Positions 43,405 through 52,932 are shown, numbered from the stretch's first letter. The stretch is 64,000 bases of DNA from Bacillota bacterium (GCA_023397675.1 JAEWTV010000010.1:116434-180433); one strand, 5' to 3'. Notes: generated by a model not told the origin, from the letters alone. Numbers and translations: made by a program.

Positions 43405-44199
43405 TTATCCTATATTAAGAAGCCGGCAGGAATTCTTCCAGAGTATCTGCTGCCTCTCATTCTCGGTTAAATCAAGCTTTAAGAACCTTTCAAGTTCTTC
43501 CTTGTGATCCCACATGGGGTAATCGGTTCCGAAAAGCATTTTCTCTATTCCGTGCTGTCTTATCATTTCCGTTGCTCTTTTGGGGTCAAGCTTGAAAAGA
43601 CTGCTGGAGGTATCAAAGTATACCTTCTTTCCCATGAGGTATTTAGCTGATTCATCCCACATGCTGTAACCCCCAAAGTGAGCTGCGATAAACACGACAT
43701 CCGGGAACATGCCCATAATTTTTGCCAGCTTTTCCGGGCTGGAAGACTGTTGGACCTCGTCACCTGTATGTATAAGTATGGGAAGCTTCCCCTGTGCAGC
43801 TTTATAAATAGGCAGCATATCCTCATCATCGATATTAAAACCCTGAAATTCGGGATGAAGCTTGATACCTTTAAGTCCGAGCGACATTATCCTGTCAATT
43901 TCCTCATCAACATTTTCAAGCCCCGGATGCAGTGTTCCAAAGCCAATAAAACTATCGTACTTTGAAACAGCCTCTACTATAAAATCATTTATTGATTGTA
44001 CCTGCTCAACTTTTGTTGCTGTTGAATGTACTACATATTTATATACATTAATTTTTTTGCCACTTTCAACCAGTCCCTGACAATTGCCTTTACCAAACAT
44101 TTCAATGCCGTAGTAATTTCCTATTGCCTTAACTGCCTTATCTACAATTTTATCAGGGAAAATGTGTGCGTGTATGTCTATTATTTTATAATCTTCCAT
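43405..44199 (-). CDS. Amidohydrolase-2-family metal-dependent hydrolase
   Basis: The protein has 264 residues with a TIM-barrel amidohydrolase pattern: DIHAHIFP at the N-terminus, GIKLHPEFQG, ILIHTGDE, AAHFGG and LFGTDYPMWD. The His and Asp metal ligands are all visible. The family includes decarboxylases such as ACMSD and various hydrolases; the reaction cannot be fixed. ATG 44199 is preferred to 44205 since AAGGTG is 7 nt upstream. The gene stands alone, divergent from galE. Confidence 0.85.
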   Translation of the reverse strand: MEDYKIIDIHAHIFPDKIVDKAVKAIGNYYGIEMFGKGNCQGLVESGKKINVYKYVVHSTATKVEQVQSINDFIVEAVSKYDSFIGFGTLHPGLENVDEEIDRIMSLGLKGIKLHPEFQGFNIDDEDMLPIYKAAQGKLPILIHTGDEVQQSSSPEKLAKIMGMFPDVVFIAAHFGGYSMWDESAKYLMGKKVYFDTSSSLFKLDPKRATEMIRQHGIEKMLFGTDYPMWDHKEELERFLKLDLTENERQQILWKNSCRLLNIG

Positions 44200-44419
44200 T
44201 TGCATTCACCTTCATTTAAAAAGTCAAAAGAATTGTAGCACATATAGAATAATTATACAACAGCACAGCTCTTTAAAATCCTCCGTATTAAAAACAAATA
44301 CACTCTTTTGAAGCAATTGTTTACAGTTTATTAAAACTAAATTTACATTAATAGCCTTTACTTTGGATTTTAAAAAATATAACATTAATTCTATAGTTTT
44401 GAAGGAGGTGTCTCATGAC

Positions 44420-45409
44420 ATGGCTATTCTTGTAACAGGTGGAGCCGGGTATATCGGAAGTCATACGGCTGCAGAACTTATTAAAAACGGTGAAGATGTT
44501 GTAATAATTGATAATCTTGAAAAAGGCCATAAAAGTGCCGTTAAGGGCGGAAGACTTTACATAGGCGATTTAAGAGACGATGATTTTCTCAAAAATGTTT
44601 TTATGAAGGAAGACATTGAGGCTGTAATTCATTTTGCTGCATATTCCCTGGTTGGTGAGAGTGTGGGCAACCCTTTAAAGTATTATAACAACAATGTGGT
44701 TTCTACACTTAAACTTCTTAACATAATGAAGGAAAATTCCATAAATAAAATAGTATTTTCATCATCAGCTGCAGTTTACGGAGAGCCTGAAAACATACCA
44801 ATACTTGAAGATAACAGGACCCTTCCTACAAACCCTTACGGAGAGACCAAGCTGGCTGTCGAAAAGGCTTTAAAATGGGCTGATAAGGCTTATGGCATCA
44901 AATACGCTTCATTAAGATATTTCAATGCAGCAGGTGCAAACCCTGATAGTATAATTGGAGAAGACCATACCCCTGAATCACATCTGATTCCTATCATTTT
45001 GCAGGCAGCTCTGGGCCAGCGCGAACAGCTTGACATTTTCGGAGATGATTACAATACCCCGGACGGAACCTGTATAAGAGATTATATACATGTAGTCGAC
45101 CTTGCCTGCGCACACATTTTGGCTTTAAAAGGCTTGAGAGAAGGTAAGGACAGCAGTATAATCAATTTGGGTAATGGGACCGGCTTTTCTGTGAAAGAGG
45201 TTTTGCAGGCTGCAAGAGAGGTTACAGGTATTGATATAAAATCACGAATATCTCCAAGAAGAGCAGGAGACCCTGCCATACTGGTCGCTTCTTCTCAAAA
45301 AGCGAAAGAAACTCTTTCATGGAAGCCTCAATACGATGACCTGAAGGCAATAATTGAAACCGCCTGGAATTGGCACAGAAAGAACCCTCACGGCTTTAAT
45401 GACAAATAA
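44420..45409 (+). CDS. galE: UDP-glucose 4-epimerase
   Basis: The protein has 329 residues of the extended SDR family. The NAD-binding motif VTGGAGYIGSHT is at its start, the SSSAAVYG segment holds the catalytic Ser, and the YGETK motif holds Tyr and Lys. The GalE-specific RYFNAAGANP and DYIHVVDLA segments follow. It interconverts UDP-glucose and UDP-galactose for cell-wall polysaccharides or galactose use. AGGAGG at 44403-44408 lies 11 nt before ATG 44420, and the frame extends upstream without a better site. It is a single gene with a bidirectional terminator. Confidence 0.93.
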   Translation: MAILVTGGAGYIGSHTAAELIKNGEDVVIIDNLEKGHKSAVKGGRLYIGDLRDDDFLKNVFMKEDIEAVIHFAAYSLVGESVGNPLKYYNNNVVSTLKLLNIMKENSINKIVFSSSAAVYGEPENIPILEDNRTLPTNPYGETKLAVEKALKWADKAYGIKYASLRYFNAAGANPDSIIGEDHTPESHLIPIILQAALGQREQLDIFGDDYNTPDGTCIRDYIHVVDLACAHILALKGLREGKDSSIINLGNGTGFSVKEVLQAAREVTGIDIKSRISPRRAGDPAILVASSQKAKETLSWKPQYDDLKAIIETAWNWHRKNPHGFNDK

Positions 45410-45425
45410 GCTAACATATAGACAT

Positions 45426-45457
45426 AAAAAAGTGAAGGCATAACCTTCACTTTTTTA
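45426..45457. terminator. Bidirectional terminator between galE and the flavoprotein gene
   Basis: AAAAAAGTGAAGG and CCTTCACTTTTTT pair around a 5-nt loop, with T runs on both strands. The genes converge here. Confidence 0.88.
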
Positions 45458-45469
45458 TTTGCATTGTAA

Positions 45470-46840
45470 TTAATACATATCCCCTAAAAGCCTTGCCACA
45501 TGCACTCCACTGGCTGAAGCCTGTGAAAGCGAATGTGTTACACCTGAACCATCTCCCAGTATATATAAGCCTTTAATCCTGGTTTCAAGGTTGTTGTCCA
45601 CTTCAACCTTTGAATTATAGAATTTAACTTCAACACCATATAGTAAAGTACTTTCATTGGCAGTTCCAGGTGCAATTTTGTCGAGTGCATATATCATTTC
45701 AATAATATCATCCAGCTGCCTTTTCGGTATTACAAGGCTTAAGTCACCTGGAGTTGCGTTGAGTGTAGGCCTTGTAAAGCTCTGGGTAAGTCTGTGCTCT
45801 GTTGTCCTGTTTCCTCTTACCAGGTCACCGAATCTCTGAACCAGAACCCCTCCGCCAAGCATATTGCTAAGCCTTGCAATAGATTCACCATATTCGTTAC
45901 TGTCCTTGAATGGCTCTGTAAAGTTATTTGAAACAAGCAGCGCAAAGTTTGTATTCTGAGTTCTTAGTTTAGGGTCGGAATAGCTGTGTCCGTTAACAGT
46001 CATTATTCCGTTTGTATTTTCGGTAACGACCTCACCATAAGGGTTCATGCAGAAGGTTCTTACCATATCCGAATATTTCTTTGTCCTGTAAACTATCTTA
46101 CTTTCATATACATCATCTGTTATATGGGCAAATATTTCGGCAGGAAGTTCTACTCTGACACCTATATCTACTCTGTTGCTTCTGGTCTTTATACCAAGCT
46201 TGTTACATACAAGTGAAATCCATTTTGAACCTGAACGGCCCGTTGCAAGAATAAGCTTCTTGCATCTGAATTCACCCTTTGCAGTGCTGACAGAAAAAGT
46301 GTTATCCTTGCCTTCTATATCTGTAACAGCTGTATCAAACATTATTTCAGTCTTATCCTTCAAATACTCGTACATATTTGAAAGTATAACAAGGTTTCTG
46401 TCGGTTCCGAAATGCCTTACTTCCGCATCAAGGAGATGGAGATCATTTTTGAGAGCTTCAGTCCTGAGTCTTGAATTAGCCGTTGAATAAAGCTTTGCAC
46501 CTTCCCCGCCCATCTTGAGATTGACTTCATCTACGTAGTGCATAAGCTCTATGGCTTCGTCATAACCGACATATTTAAAAAGCTCACCACCGAAGTTATT
46601 TGTTATGTTATATTTACCGTCAGACATACTGCCGCTTCCACCAAACCCATTAACTATGTTACAGGTTTTGCAGTCCTGACATGACATTATATTTTTCCCG
46701 TTAATGGGACATTTACGTTTATCAAGCGAATGTCCCTTTTCAATTATCAGAATTTTTATATTTCCATTAAGCCTTGTAAGTTCGTAAGCAGTGAAAATAC
46801 CGCTCGCACCTGCACCTACGATTATTACATCATAATCCAT
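45470..46840 (-). CDS. COG2509-like FAD-dependent dehydrogenase
   Basis: The protein has 456 residues. The FAD-binding motif VIIVGAGASG is at 6-15. It is followed by four cysteines (Cys44, Cys54, Cys57, Cys60) in the CP and CQDCKTC segments and by the FGGSGSMSDGK segment. A second nucleotide-side motif LILATGRSG lies in the middle, and the C-terminal LYILGDGSG closes the FAD site. This pattern matches uncharacterised FAD-dependent dehydrogenases (COG2509). The Cys cluster could bind Fe-S or a metal. ATG 46840 is chosen because GGAGG lies about 10 nt upstream. It is downstream of the FHA/FtsW/PBP genes by 37 nt and may share their transcript. Confidence 0.82.
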   Translation of the reverse strand: MDYDVIIVGAGASGIFTAYELTRLNGNIKILIIEKGHSLDKRKCPINGKNIMSCQDCKTCNIVNGFGGSGSMSDGKYNITNNFGGELFKYVGYDEAIELMHYVDEVNLKMGGEGAKLYSTANSRLRTEALKNDLHLLDAEVRHFGTDRNLVILSNMYEYLKDKTEIMFDTAVTDIEGKDNTFSVSTAKGEFRCKKLILATGRSGSKWISLVCNKLGIKTRSNRVDIGVRVELPAEIFAHITDDVYESKIVYRTKKYSDMVRTFCMNPYGEVVTENTNGIMTVNGHSYSDPKLRTQNTNFALLVSNNFTEPFKDSNEYGESIARLSNMLGGGVLVQRFGDLVRGNRTTEHRLTQSFTRPTLNATPGDLSLVIPKRQLDDIIEMIYALDKIAPGTANESTLLYGVEVKFYNSKVEVDNNLETRIKGLYILGDGSGVTHSLSQASASGVHVARLLGDMY

Positions 46841-46877
46841 AATTTGCACTCCTCCCATTTATCCCCTCATATATTAT

Positions 46878-48299
46878 TTATTTGTTATTAAAGATATATT
46901 CGGACATAATTCTTTGAGCTATCGGAGCTGCTGCTCCTCCTCCCGAAGAACCGTTATATTCAAGAATAACTGCTACAGCAATTTTAGGATCCTCAACTGG
47001 TGCGAAGCCTATAAACCAGGCGTGCTGCTTTCTCTCGTTGTGGGTTGTGAGCTCATTTTCCGCAGTACCTGTCTTACCCGCTACATGTATTCCTCTGATA
47101 GCTGCAGTTGTTCCTGTTCCGCTTTCAACAACCGTCTGCATCATCTTTTTTACTCTGTTTGCAGTAGTGGTATCAATAATGCGGTCAAGCTCGGAGGATT
47201 TATAGTTTTTAACATCCATGCCGTCCTTTGTTTCAATTCGTTTAACAAGCATAGGCCGCATCATTACACCATTGTTGGCTATTGTGGAAGTAATCATAGC
47301 CATATTAAGAGGTGTTACAAGGACTTTGCCCTGACCTATGCCGGAAGCAGCCATATCGGCCTTGCTCATATCCTTATATGCGAACTGACTTTTGTTGAGA
47401 GGCAGGTCAAAGGGGATATTCCTTCCTACATAGAACCTGGAAGCAGCATCCTTAAGCTCACCTTCCCCTAGCTTTACAGCAATCTGCGAAAAGTAAACAT
47501 TACTTGAAACTGCAAGTGCCCTGTCTATTCCGATTTTTCCATAAACTGCTCCATTCTGATTTTTAAACGGTTTACCGTCTATGGTAACACTTCCCTTATC
47601 ATCAATCACAGTATTATCCAAGCCATTTTCAACAGCCATTGAGCCTATAACAACCTTGTATGTAGACCCTGGATTATAAAGACCCTGAGTTGCCCTTGGA
47701 AGAAATTTATGATCCTCCGATTCAACAAGGCCCTGCCAGTTGGCTTCAAGTGATTTATTTCCTGGGTCGAAATCGGGTTTACTCACCATTGCAATGATTT
47801 CTCCTGTTTTGGGATCCATTGCAACAACTGCACCATTTCGGTTCCCTATCAGGCTATCTGCCAGAGCCTGAATTTTATGATCGATAGTCAGGTAAAGGTC
47901 ACTTCCTGACTTTTCCTTATTGTTAAAAGCATTCTTAATAGTGATCAATGGATTCGCAATATTTCTATTAAGAAGGTAATCATCATACTGTTTTTCAATA
48001 AGTGATTTACCGTATATTTTGGAATTATAGCCAATAACCTCGCTGTACAAGTGGCCGTAAGGATATGTTCTTTCCTGTTTGTCGCCTGTTTTTGTACTCT
48101 TTGCCAGTACTATACCCTTTCTGTCAAATATACGTCCTCTGAGTGTATCGTTTTCAAGCTGCTGGTTTCTGTTATTATACGGGTTGGATACTATCTTATC
48201 ACCTACAAAAAACTGGAAGTACGATAGGTAGCCGGCAAGCAGCAAAAAAAGTACACACATGACCTTGAAAACAAGCATTATCCTTTTATGTTCCTTCAT
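46878..48299 (-). CDS. PBP2/FtsI-type penicillin-binding transpeptidase
   Basis: The protein has 473 residues: one membrane anchor (about 10-30), a short dimerisation region (RGRIFDRKG), and a transpeptidase domain with SxxK STYK (212-215), SSN (265-267) and KTG (409-411). This short form resembles the PbpA/FtsI-like proteins paired with FtsW/RodA homologues in clostridia and actinobacteria. It cross-links peptidoglycan stem peptides. ATG 48299 has AAGGAGG about 8 nt upstream and overlaps the end of the FtsW-like gene by 14 nt, so translation is coupled. Confidence 0.93.
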   Translation of the reverse strand: MKEHKRIMLVFKVMCVLFLLLAGYLSYFQFFVGDKIVSNPYNNRNQQLENDTLRGRIFDRKGIVLAKSTKTGDKQERTYPYGHLYSEVIGYNSKIYGKSLIEKQYDDYLLNRNIANPLITIKNAFNNKEKSGSDLYLTIDHKIQALADSLIGNRNGAVVAMDPKTGEIIAMVSKPDFDPGNKSLEANWQGLVESEDHKFLPRATQGLYNPGSTYKVVIGSMAVENGLDNTVIDDKGSVTIDGKPFKNQNGAVYGKIGIDRALAVSSNVYFSQIAVKLGEGELKDAASRFYVGRNIPFDLPLNKSQFAYKDMSKADMAASGIGQGKVLVTPLNMAMITSTIANNGVMMRPMLVKRIETKDGMDVKNYKSSELDRIIDTTTANRVKKMMQTVVESGTGTTAAIRGIHVAGKTGTAENELTTHNERKQHAWFIGFAPVEDPKIAVAVILEYNGSSGGGAAAPIAQRIMSEYIFNNK

Positions 48300-49563
48300 A
48301 CTTTGCCACCTCCTTAGGTTCACTCATGGGGCTGGAGACAGCCTGTAAAAGACCCAGCAGTATAAAGCTTGCAACAATGGAGCTTCCTCCATAGCTTACA
48401 AACGGAAGTGTAATACCAGTAAGCGGTATGAACTTTATTACTCCGCCTATTATAATAAAGGTCTGAAGGCCAAACAGAGTGGTTATTCCCAATGCAAGTA
48501 CCTTGTTAAATTTATTCCTCATATTAATTGTAATTTTAAATCCCCTGTAGGTAAGTATAAAGAACAGCAGAATAACTGCCATTCCGCCGAAAATACCCAT
48601 TTCTTCACAAATTGCCGAAAAAATGAAGTCAGTATTGACGGCAGGTATAAGATCTGGACTTCCAACTCCTATCCCTGTCCCAAAGAAGCCCCCGGCTGCA
48701 ATAGCGAAAAGGGACTGTGCTATCTGATATCCCTTGCCGTTAATAGTAGTCCAGGGATCAATCCAGATATCCACCCTTACCCTGATATGATAAAAGAGCA
48801 AGTATCCCACAACTGCACAAACTACAAAAGCGATTGAATTATATATCAGAAACTTTTTATTGTTATCAAAAATAAAAAGGCAAACCAGGAAAACAAGCAG
48901 AAATAAAAGAGCCGTTCCCCATTCCTTCTGTAAAAACAGAAATCCGATATTACCATATACAACTAAAGTAAGAAAAATTCTTTTGGGTATTTCAAACTTT
49001 ATGAAAGGGAGCTTGTAATGTGTTATTTCTTTATCCGATCCCTTGTAATAGCACGCAAGGAAAAGAACAAAAAGAATCTTTATAAGTTCAGACGGTTGAA
49101 ACCTGAAACCTCCCAGAGCAATCCAATTCTTTGCTCCGGCAACATTTCTGCCTATTGCTAAAGTCATTAAGTAAAGTATAAAAGGTGTTATTATGTAAAA
49201 ATAAATTATATTGTTCCAAATCCTGAATTTTCGAAAAATGACATACGTCAGCATAAAAAGAATTATACCTGCCAAAAGCCATGTAAACTGTTTGAAGCCA
49301 GTATCCGCATCTAAACGGTATATCATTATAAAACCGATACTTGCAAGCATACCGACTATGAGGAAAAGATACTCGTCCCCCATGCTTTTTTTAACAATTA
49401 TAAGGTATGTGATACAAATCAATATTGATATGATAAGGCCGGCCAGCAGGGTCTTCCAGTCAAAAGCTTTGCTGCTGTTGTGATAGCATAAAAGTCCGAA
49501 GCCAATCAGGTTAACAATAACAACGAGATTGACAGGCCGCCTGTAGTTAAATACGCGCAGCAT
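48286..49563 (-). CDS. FtsW/RodA/SpoVE-family glycosyltransferase
   Basis: The polytopic protein has 425 residues and about ten to twelve helices. The SEDS-family features are visible: GFRFQPSELIKI, a WGTALLFLLVF segment, the GTGIGVGSPD loop and the late PFVSYGGSS motif. SEDS proteins polymerise glycan strands from lipid II and work with a class B PBP, here the next gene. GAGGTG precedes the ATG. The FHA gene is 24 nt upstream. Whether it serves division, elongation or sporulation cannot be told; the genes mraY/mur are not adjacent. Confidence 0.93.
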   Translation of the reverse strand: MLRVFNYRRPVNLVVIVNLIGFGLLCYHNSSKAFDWKTLLAGLIISILICITYLIIVKKSMGDEYLFLIVGMLASIGFIMIYRLDADTGFKQFTWLLAGIILFMLTYVIFRKFRIWNNIIYFYIITPFILYLMTLAIGRNVAGAKNWIALGGFRFQPSELIKILFVLFLACYYKGSDKEITHYKLPFIKFEIPKRIFLTLVVYGNIGFLFLQKEWGTALLFLLVFLVCLFIFDNNKKFLIYNSIAFVVCAVVGYLLFYHIRVRVDIWIDPWTTINGKGYQIAQSLFAIAAGGFFGTGIGVGSPDLIPAVNTDFIFSAICEEMGIFGGMAVILLFFILTYRGFKITINMRNKFNKVLALGITTLFGLQTFIIIGGVIKFIPLTGITLPFVSYGGSSIVASFILLGLLQAVSSPMSEPKEVAKYEGT

Positions 49564-49587
49564 TTATTCACCTCATTAACAAACTGA

Positions 49588-50076
49588 CTATTTAAATTCA
49601 AGTTCATTTTCTTCTGTTTCATCTTCACTGTCCTCAATGTTTCTGACATAAAGAAAATCAACCTGTCCTATGTGTATTTTATCTCCGTCATGTAAAAAAA
49701 CCTTACTGTCATCCAATTGTGCACCATTTAAGAATGTCCCATTGGTACTGCCCAGATCCCTCAAGGTATACTCTCCGTCAATAATTGCAAATTCAGCATG
49801 TTTACCCGAGATAAAAGGATCTTTCACAACAATATCATTGCTGTTTTTTCTTCCTACTGACATGCGTTCTTTTAAAACATATGTCTCTTCTATCTTGAAA
49901 TCCAGAGCTTCACGCTGATTAATAAGCTTAAGATATGGCCTGTTTTCAAAAATAATTGTTTTACGGGCATTCATGGATTTTATATCAAGGTAAATAAGCC
50001 GGATTACACCAAAGATAAAAAGATAAATAATGACGGCAAAAATATATTTAAGTATTGACGATATCAATTCAAACAA
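49588..50076 (-). CDS. Membrane-anchored FHA-domain protein
   Basis: The protein has 162 residues. A single N-terminal membrane helix (about 8-28) is followed by a linker and an FHA domain (about 68-150). The conserved phosphothreonine-pocket residues are SVGRKNSNDI, SGKHAEF and LGSTNGTFLNG. FHA domains bind phosphothreonine peptides made by Ser/Thr kinases. The start is TTG, supported by GGAGGG 6 nt upstream. It heads the FtsW/PBP operon, so a kinase signal may regulate this wall-synthesis pair; no kinase gene is in the window. The C-terminus is acidic. Confidence 0.9.
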   Translation of the reverse strand: MFELISSILKYIFAVIIYLFIFGVIRLIYLDIKSMNARKTIIFENRPYLKLINQREALDFKIEETYVLKERMSVGRKNSNDIVVKDPFISGKHAEFAIIDGEYTLRDLGSTNGTFLNGAQLDDSKVFLHDGDKIHIGQVDFLYVRNIEDSEDETEENELEFK

Positions 50077-50167
50077 CTATATCCCTCCAGCCAAAGCCTT
50101 ATTTCAGCAGTCACATTTATTATAGCATTTTCCTGTTATTTAGTCCAAATGTGCACCGTCACTGCGC

Positions 50168-51136
50168 TTACAATGTATTATTATAAGCATAAACCATCTC
50201 TGAAATTATCCTTATAGCGGCTACTGCATCATTTTCAGTAACGTTATTGGATAATACGGATAAAACATACGGCTTGTCTGTAAAAATAATACCAACATCA
50301 TTTATAACATTTATCAGTGTACCTATCTTATGCGCAACCTTTACTGATTCTGGAACCCCCGAAGGAATTCTGTCATTGAACTTTGTATTTGTAAGGTCTT
50401 TAATCAATTCCTTTCCTACGTTGGTGTTATTGCTGCAGAACTCATATGTAAGTTTTATATACCGCCCCATATCAACTGCACAGGTCATATTGTTTTCATA
50501 TTCCACTACCTGGGCTCCGCATTGGGACATAAAGCTTTTAACATTGTTTTTGCCTAAATACCTGAAAAGGATGTTTGCCGCGACGTTATCACTTTCTTCT
50601 ATCGAAAGCCTAGAAAGTTCCTTGATTGTGAATTGAGTGTTTATTTTCTCATATTGAATTTTCCCTGTTCCTTCTTCATAATCCTGCTTTTCAAACTTAA
50701 GTAATGAACCTGGATTTATAGCCCCTTCAGCAATTTTCTTATAAAGGTACAAATTTAGAGGAAGCTTTATTGTACTTGCCGCCGGGAAAACCGTTGTCTC
50801 ATTGATTCCAAAACTGTCTCCGGTAACCAGATTATAATAATAGATGCCATAATCACCCTTTAATGTCTCGAGATACATGACTAATTGCTGTTTTAAAAGA
50901 CTTGTCTTATCTATCCTTGGATTTACCTGTTTATTCTGCACATCGCTGGTAACAGCAGGATTCGTACTTTTTGGGTTTGTGTCAGGAATAAAGCTTTCTT
51001 TTATGTTTACCGTGTTATACATAACGAAATACACTATGAACAAAAGGAGTGTTCCCGCTGAAAGCAGCCTGATTATATGCTTGACTTTCTTAATACCTAT
51101 TTTTCTTTTTCTCAGAAGATTGATATCACTGTTCAA
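50168..51136 (-). CDS. Membrane-anchored class A beta-lactamase-fold protein
   Basis: The protein has 322 residues: an N-terminal basic region, a membrane anchor (about 25-41), a linker and a beta-lactamase class A-like domain (about 80-320). SxxK is present as STIK (121-124) and SDN as SDN (182-184). The third motif reads HKIGT instead of KTG (270-272), a change also seen in non-resistance homologues. The start is TTG with a weak GAGA site. It may act as a beta-lactamase or as a peptidoglycan-related hydrolase; the environment of wall genes fits either. It is on the same strand as the FHA gene, 91 nt upstream of it. Confidence 0.75.
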   Translation of the reverse strand: MNSDINLLRKRKIGIKKVKHIIRLLSAGTLLLFIVYFVMYNTVNIKESFIPDTNPKSTNPAVTSDVQNKQVNPRIDKTSLLKQQLVMYLETLKGDYGIYYYNLVTGDSFGINETTVFPAASTIKLPLNLYLYKKIAEGAINPGSLLKFEKQDYEEGTGKIQYEKINTQFTIKELSRLSIEESDNVAANILFRYLGKNNVKSFMSQCGAQVVEYENNMTCAVDMGRYIKLTYEFCSNNTNVGKELIKDLTNTKFNDRIPSGVPESVKVAHKIGTLINVINDVGIIFTDKPYVLSVLSNNVTENDAVAAIRIISEMVYAYNNTL

Positions 51137-51252
51137 AAAAATCTCTTCTTTATAATTAAATAATTAATTATATTAAGTTTTGACAAGCTGAAAGGTTTTT
51201 ATAATAACTTTACGTAATTACATCATTTCCTGAATTATCTTATACATCCCAA

Positions 51253-51289
51253 CAAAAAAGCCGAAGGAATAATTCCCTCCGACATTTTT
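51253..51289 (-). terminator. Terminator of the D-2-hydroxyacid dehydrogenase gene
   Basis: On the minus strand GTCGGAGGGAA and TTCCTTCGGC pair with one wobble and are followed by TTTTTTG. Confidence 0.8.
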
Positions 51290-51303
51290 ATTAAGTGTTA
51301 TAT

Positions 51304-52260
51304 TCAGCAAACCCTGTTCCTGTTCCCACCGTCCAGGAATGACTGTATGTTAAGTGCTATCTCGTTCATCAGCCTGTTTCTTGCTTCAAGGCTGGACCAT
51401 GCAATATGCGGAGTAATTATGAGCCTGTCTTTGTCCTTTATTCCAAGCAGCGGATTATCAGCTTCAATAGGCTCCTTATCAATCACATCAAGAGCCGCAC
51501 CAGCAATGAGCCTTTCATCCAAGGCCTTTGCCAGGTCTCTTTCATTTATTATGCTGCCCCTTCCCATATTAACAAGAAAGGCTGTCTTTTTCATCAGGCT
51601 TATTTCTCTATAACCTATAAGCCCCTTTGTTTTTTCATTTAAAGGAGAATGGATTGAAACCACATCAGATTTTTTTAGTAAATCATCAAGTTCAAATCTT
51701 TCATAATCAGAGTTATTATTATTTCCTGAGGTTGAATAATAAATTACCGTGCAACCAAAAGCCTTCGCTACAGATGCAACTGCCCTGCCTATTTCTCCAA
51801 GCCCTATAATGCCCCAGGTCTTACCTTCAAGGTCACTGAAAGCCCTGTCCATATTGTTAAAGGAGTCACTTCGTGAATACTCGCCCGTCTTAACATAGTC
51901 ATCATAATACCTCAGCTGCTCCATAACATAGAAAAGCGTTGCAAAGGTGTGCTGAGTAACACTCAAGGTAGAATAGCCCGCAACATTTGTAACGGCAATA
52001 CCCTTGGACTTCGCATAGTTGAGATCTATATTGTTGGTGCCTGTCGCTGTTATGCAAACCAGTTTCAATTCCTTCGCATCCTTCATGTTTGATTCATTAA
52101 GAATGATCTTGTTTGTTATAATAACATTGCAATCGCTGATTCTGTCTGCAACCTCTTCAGGCTTTGTAAGCAGGTGTTTTTCAACCTGACCGAACTTCTC
52201 AAAAATGGAATAGTCCAAATCAAGTCCTATTGATTTTGTATCAAGCACACATATTTTCAT
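51304..52260 (-). CDS. D-2-hydroxyacid dehydrogenase
   Basis: The protein has 318 residues. The N-terminal catalytic domain is followed by the Rossmann motif GLGEIGRAVA and the family segment HSPLNEKTKGLI. The catalytic Arg lies near NMGRGSIINE (or in the TATGTNN region), the Glu in DKEPIE and the His in TPHIAW. The enzyme reduces 2-keto acids with NADH in the cytoplasm; glycerate or hydroxypyruvate substrates are likely for this subgroup. ATG 52260 is preferred to GTG 52272, which overlaps the weak AGGA site. It is a monocistronic unit. Confidence 0.9.
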   Translation of the reverse strand: MKICVLDTKSIGLDLDYSIFEKFGQVEKHLLTKPEEVADRISDCNVIITNKIILNESNMKDAKELKLVCITATGTNNIDLNYAKSKGIAVTNVAGYSTLSVTQHTFATLFYVMEQLRYYDDYVKTGEYSRSDSFNNMDRAFSDLEGKTWGIIGLGEIGRAVASVAKAFGCTVIYYSTSGNNNNSDYERFELDDLLKKSDVVSIHSPLNEKTKGLIGYREISLMKKTAFLVNMGRGSIINERDLAKALDERLIAGAALDVIDKEPIEADNPLLGIKDKDRLIITPHIAWSSLEARNRLMNEIALNIQSFLDGGNRNRVC

Positions 52261-52356
52261 AACTATAATCACGTCCTATAAATATTATTTAATTCCTACT
52301 ATTATTATCAGTATTCGTGGTTATTTTTAAAAATTCCTTCTTATTAGTAAAATGTT

Positions 52357-52932
52357 TTACATCTTCTGACTTAACACATTAAATATAGCTTCAAACTTTT
52401 CTGCTTTTTCGGTATCACCAGTTGATCTGTATACCATACCAAGAAGCCGGTAGATTTCCGGTTTTCCCGGTTCTACAGACAATGCCTTTTTAAGCATTTT
52501 TTCAGCGTTATCATAGCTTTTTTCTTTAATTGCAGTTTCAATCTTCTTTAATTCACAGCTATAAGCTTCAACAGGTTTTGTGCTCATAAGCTCCTTAAGG
52601 GTTAATCGTACCTTTTCAGCTGTAAATGGTTTTTGCAGATAAGCAACCGCACCCATTTGAGTACATTCAACAGCATTCTTAATAGTAGCATATGCTGTAA
52701 TAATGATTACTGGAATATCAATTCCCATATCGCGTATGGTTTTAAGCACCTCAGTTCCACTCAGCTGAGGCATCTTAATATCCAAAAACGCCAAATCAAA
52801 CACCTGGCTTTTAAATAAATCCAATGCACTCTGCCCATCATTGGCAGTTGTTACAGTATGGCCTTCCAGTTCAAGACACTTTGTTAATAACATTCTTATA
52901 TTCTTTGTATCATCTGCCACCATTATATTCAT
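52357..52932 (-). CDS. Response regulator with receiver and TPR domain
   Basis: The protein has 191 residues. The receiver has Asp7/Asp8, phospho-acceptor Asp51 in LAFLDIKMP, Thr79 and Lys101 in LQKPF. Instead of a DNA-binding domain, the C-terminus has a TPR-like helical pair (about 130-188; DNAEKMLKKAL, then PGKPEIYRLLGMVY). It therefore likely acts by protein contact. ATG 52932 has AGAGGA 8 nt upstream and overlaps the end of the kinase gene by 23 nt, so the two are translationally coupled. The target is unknown. Confidence 0.88.
   Translation of the reverse strand: MNIMVADDTKNIRMLLTKCLELEGHTVTTANDGQSALDLFKSQVFDLAFLDIKMPQLSGTEVLKTIRDMGIDIPVIIITAYATIKNAVECTQMGAVAYLQKPFTAEKVRLTLKELMSTKPVEAYSCELKKIETAIKEKSYDNAEKMLKKALSVEPGKPEIYRLLGMVYRSTGDTEKAEKFEAIFNVLSQKM

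Noticed and set aside
46914..47471. 185-codon open frame on the plus strand
   Set aside because: It is antisense to the PBP gene, Cys/Ser-rich and without a domain.
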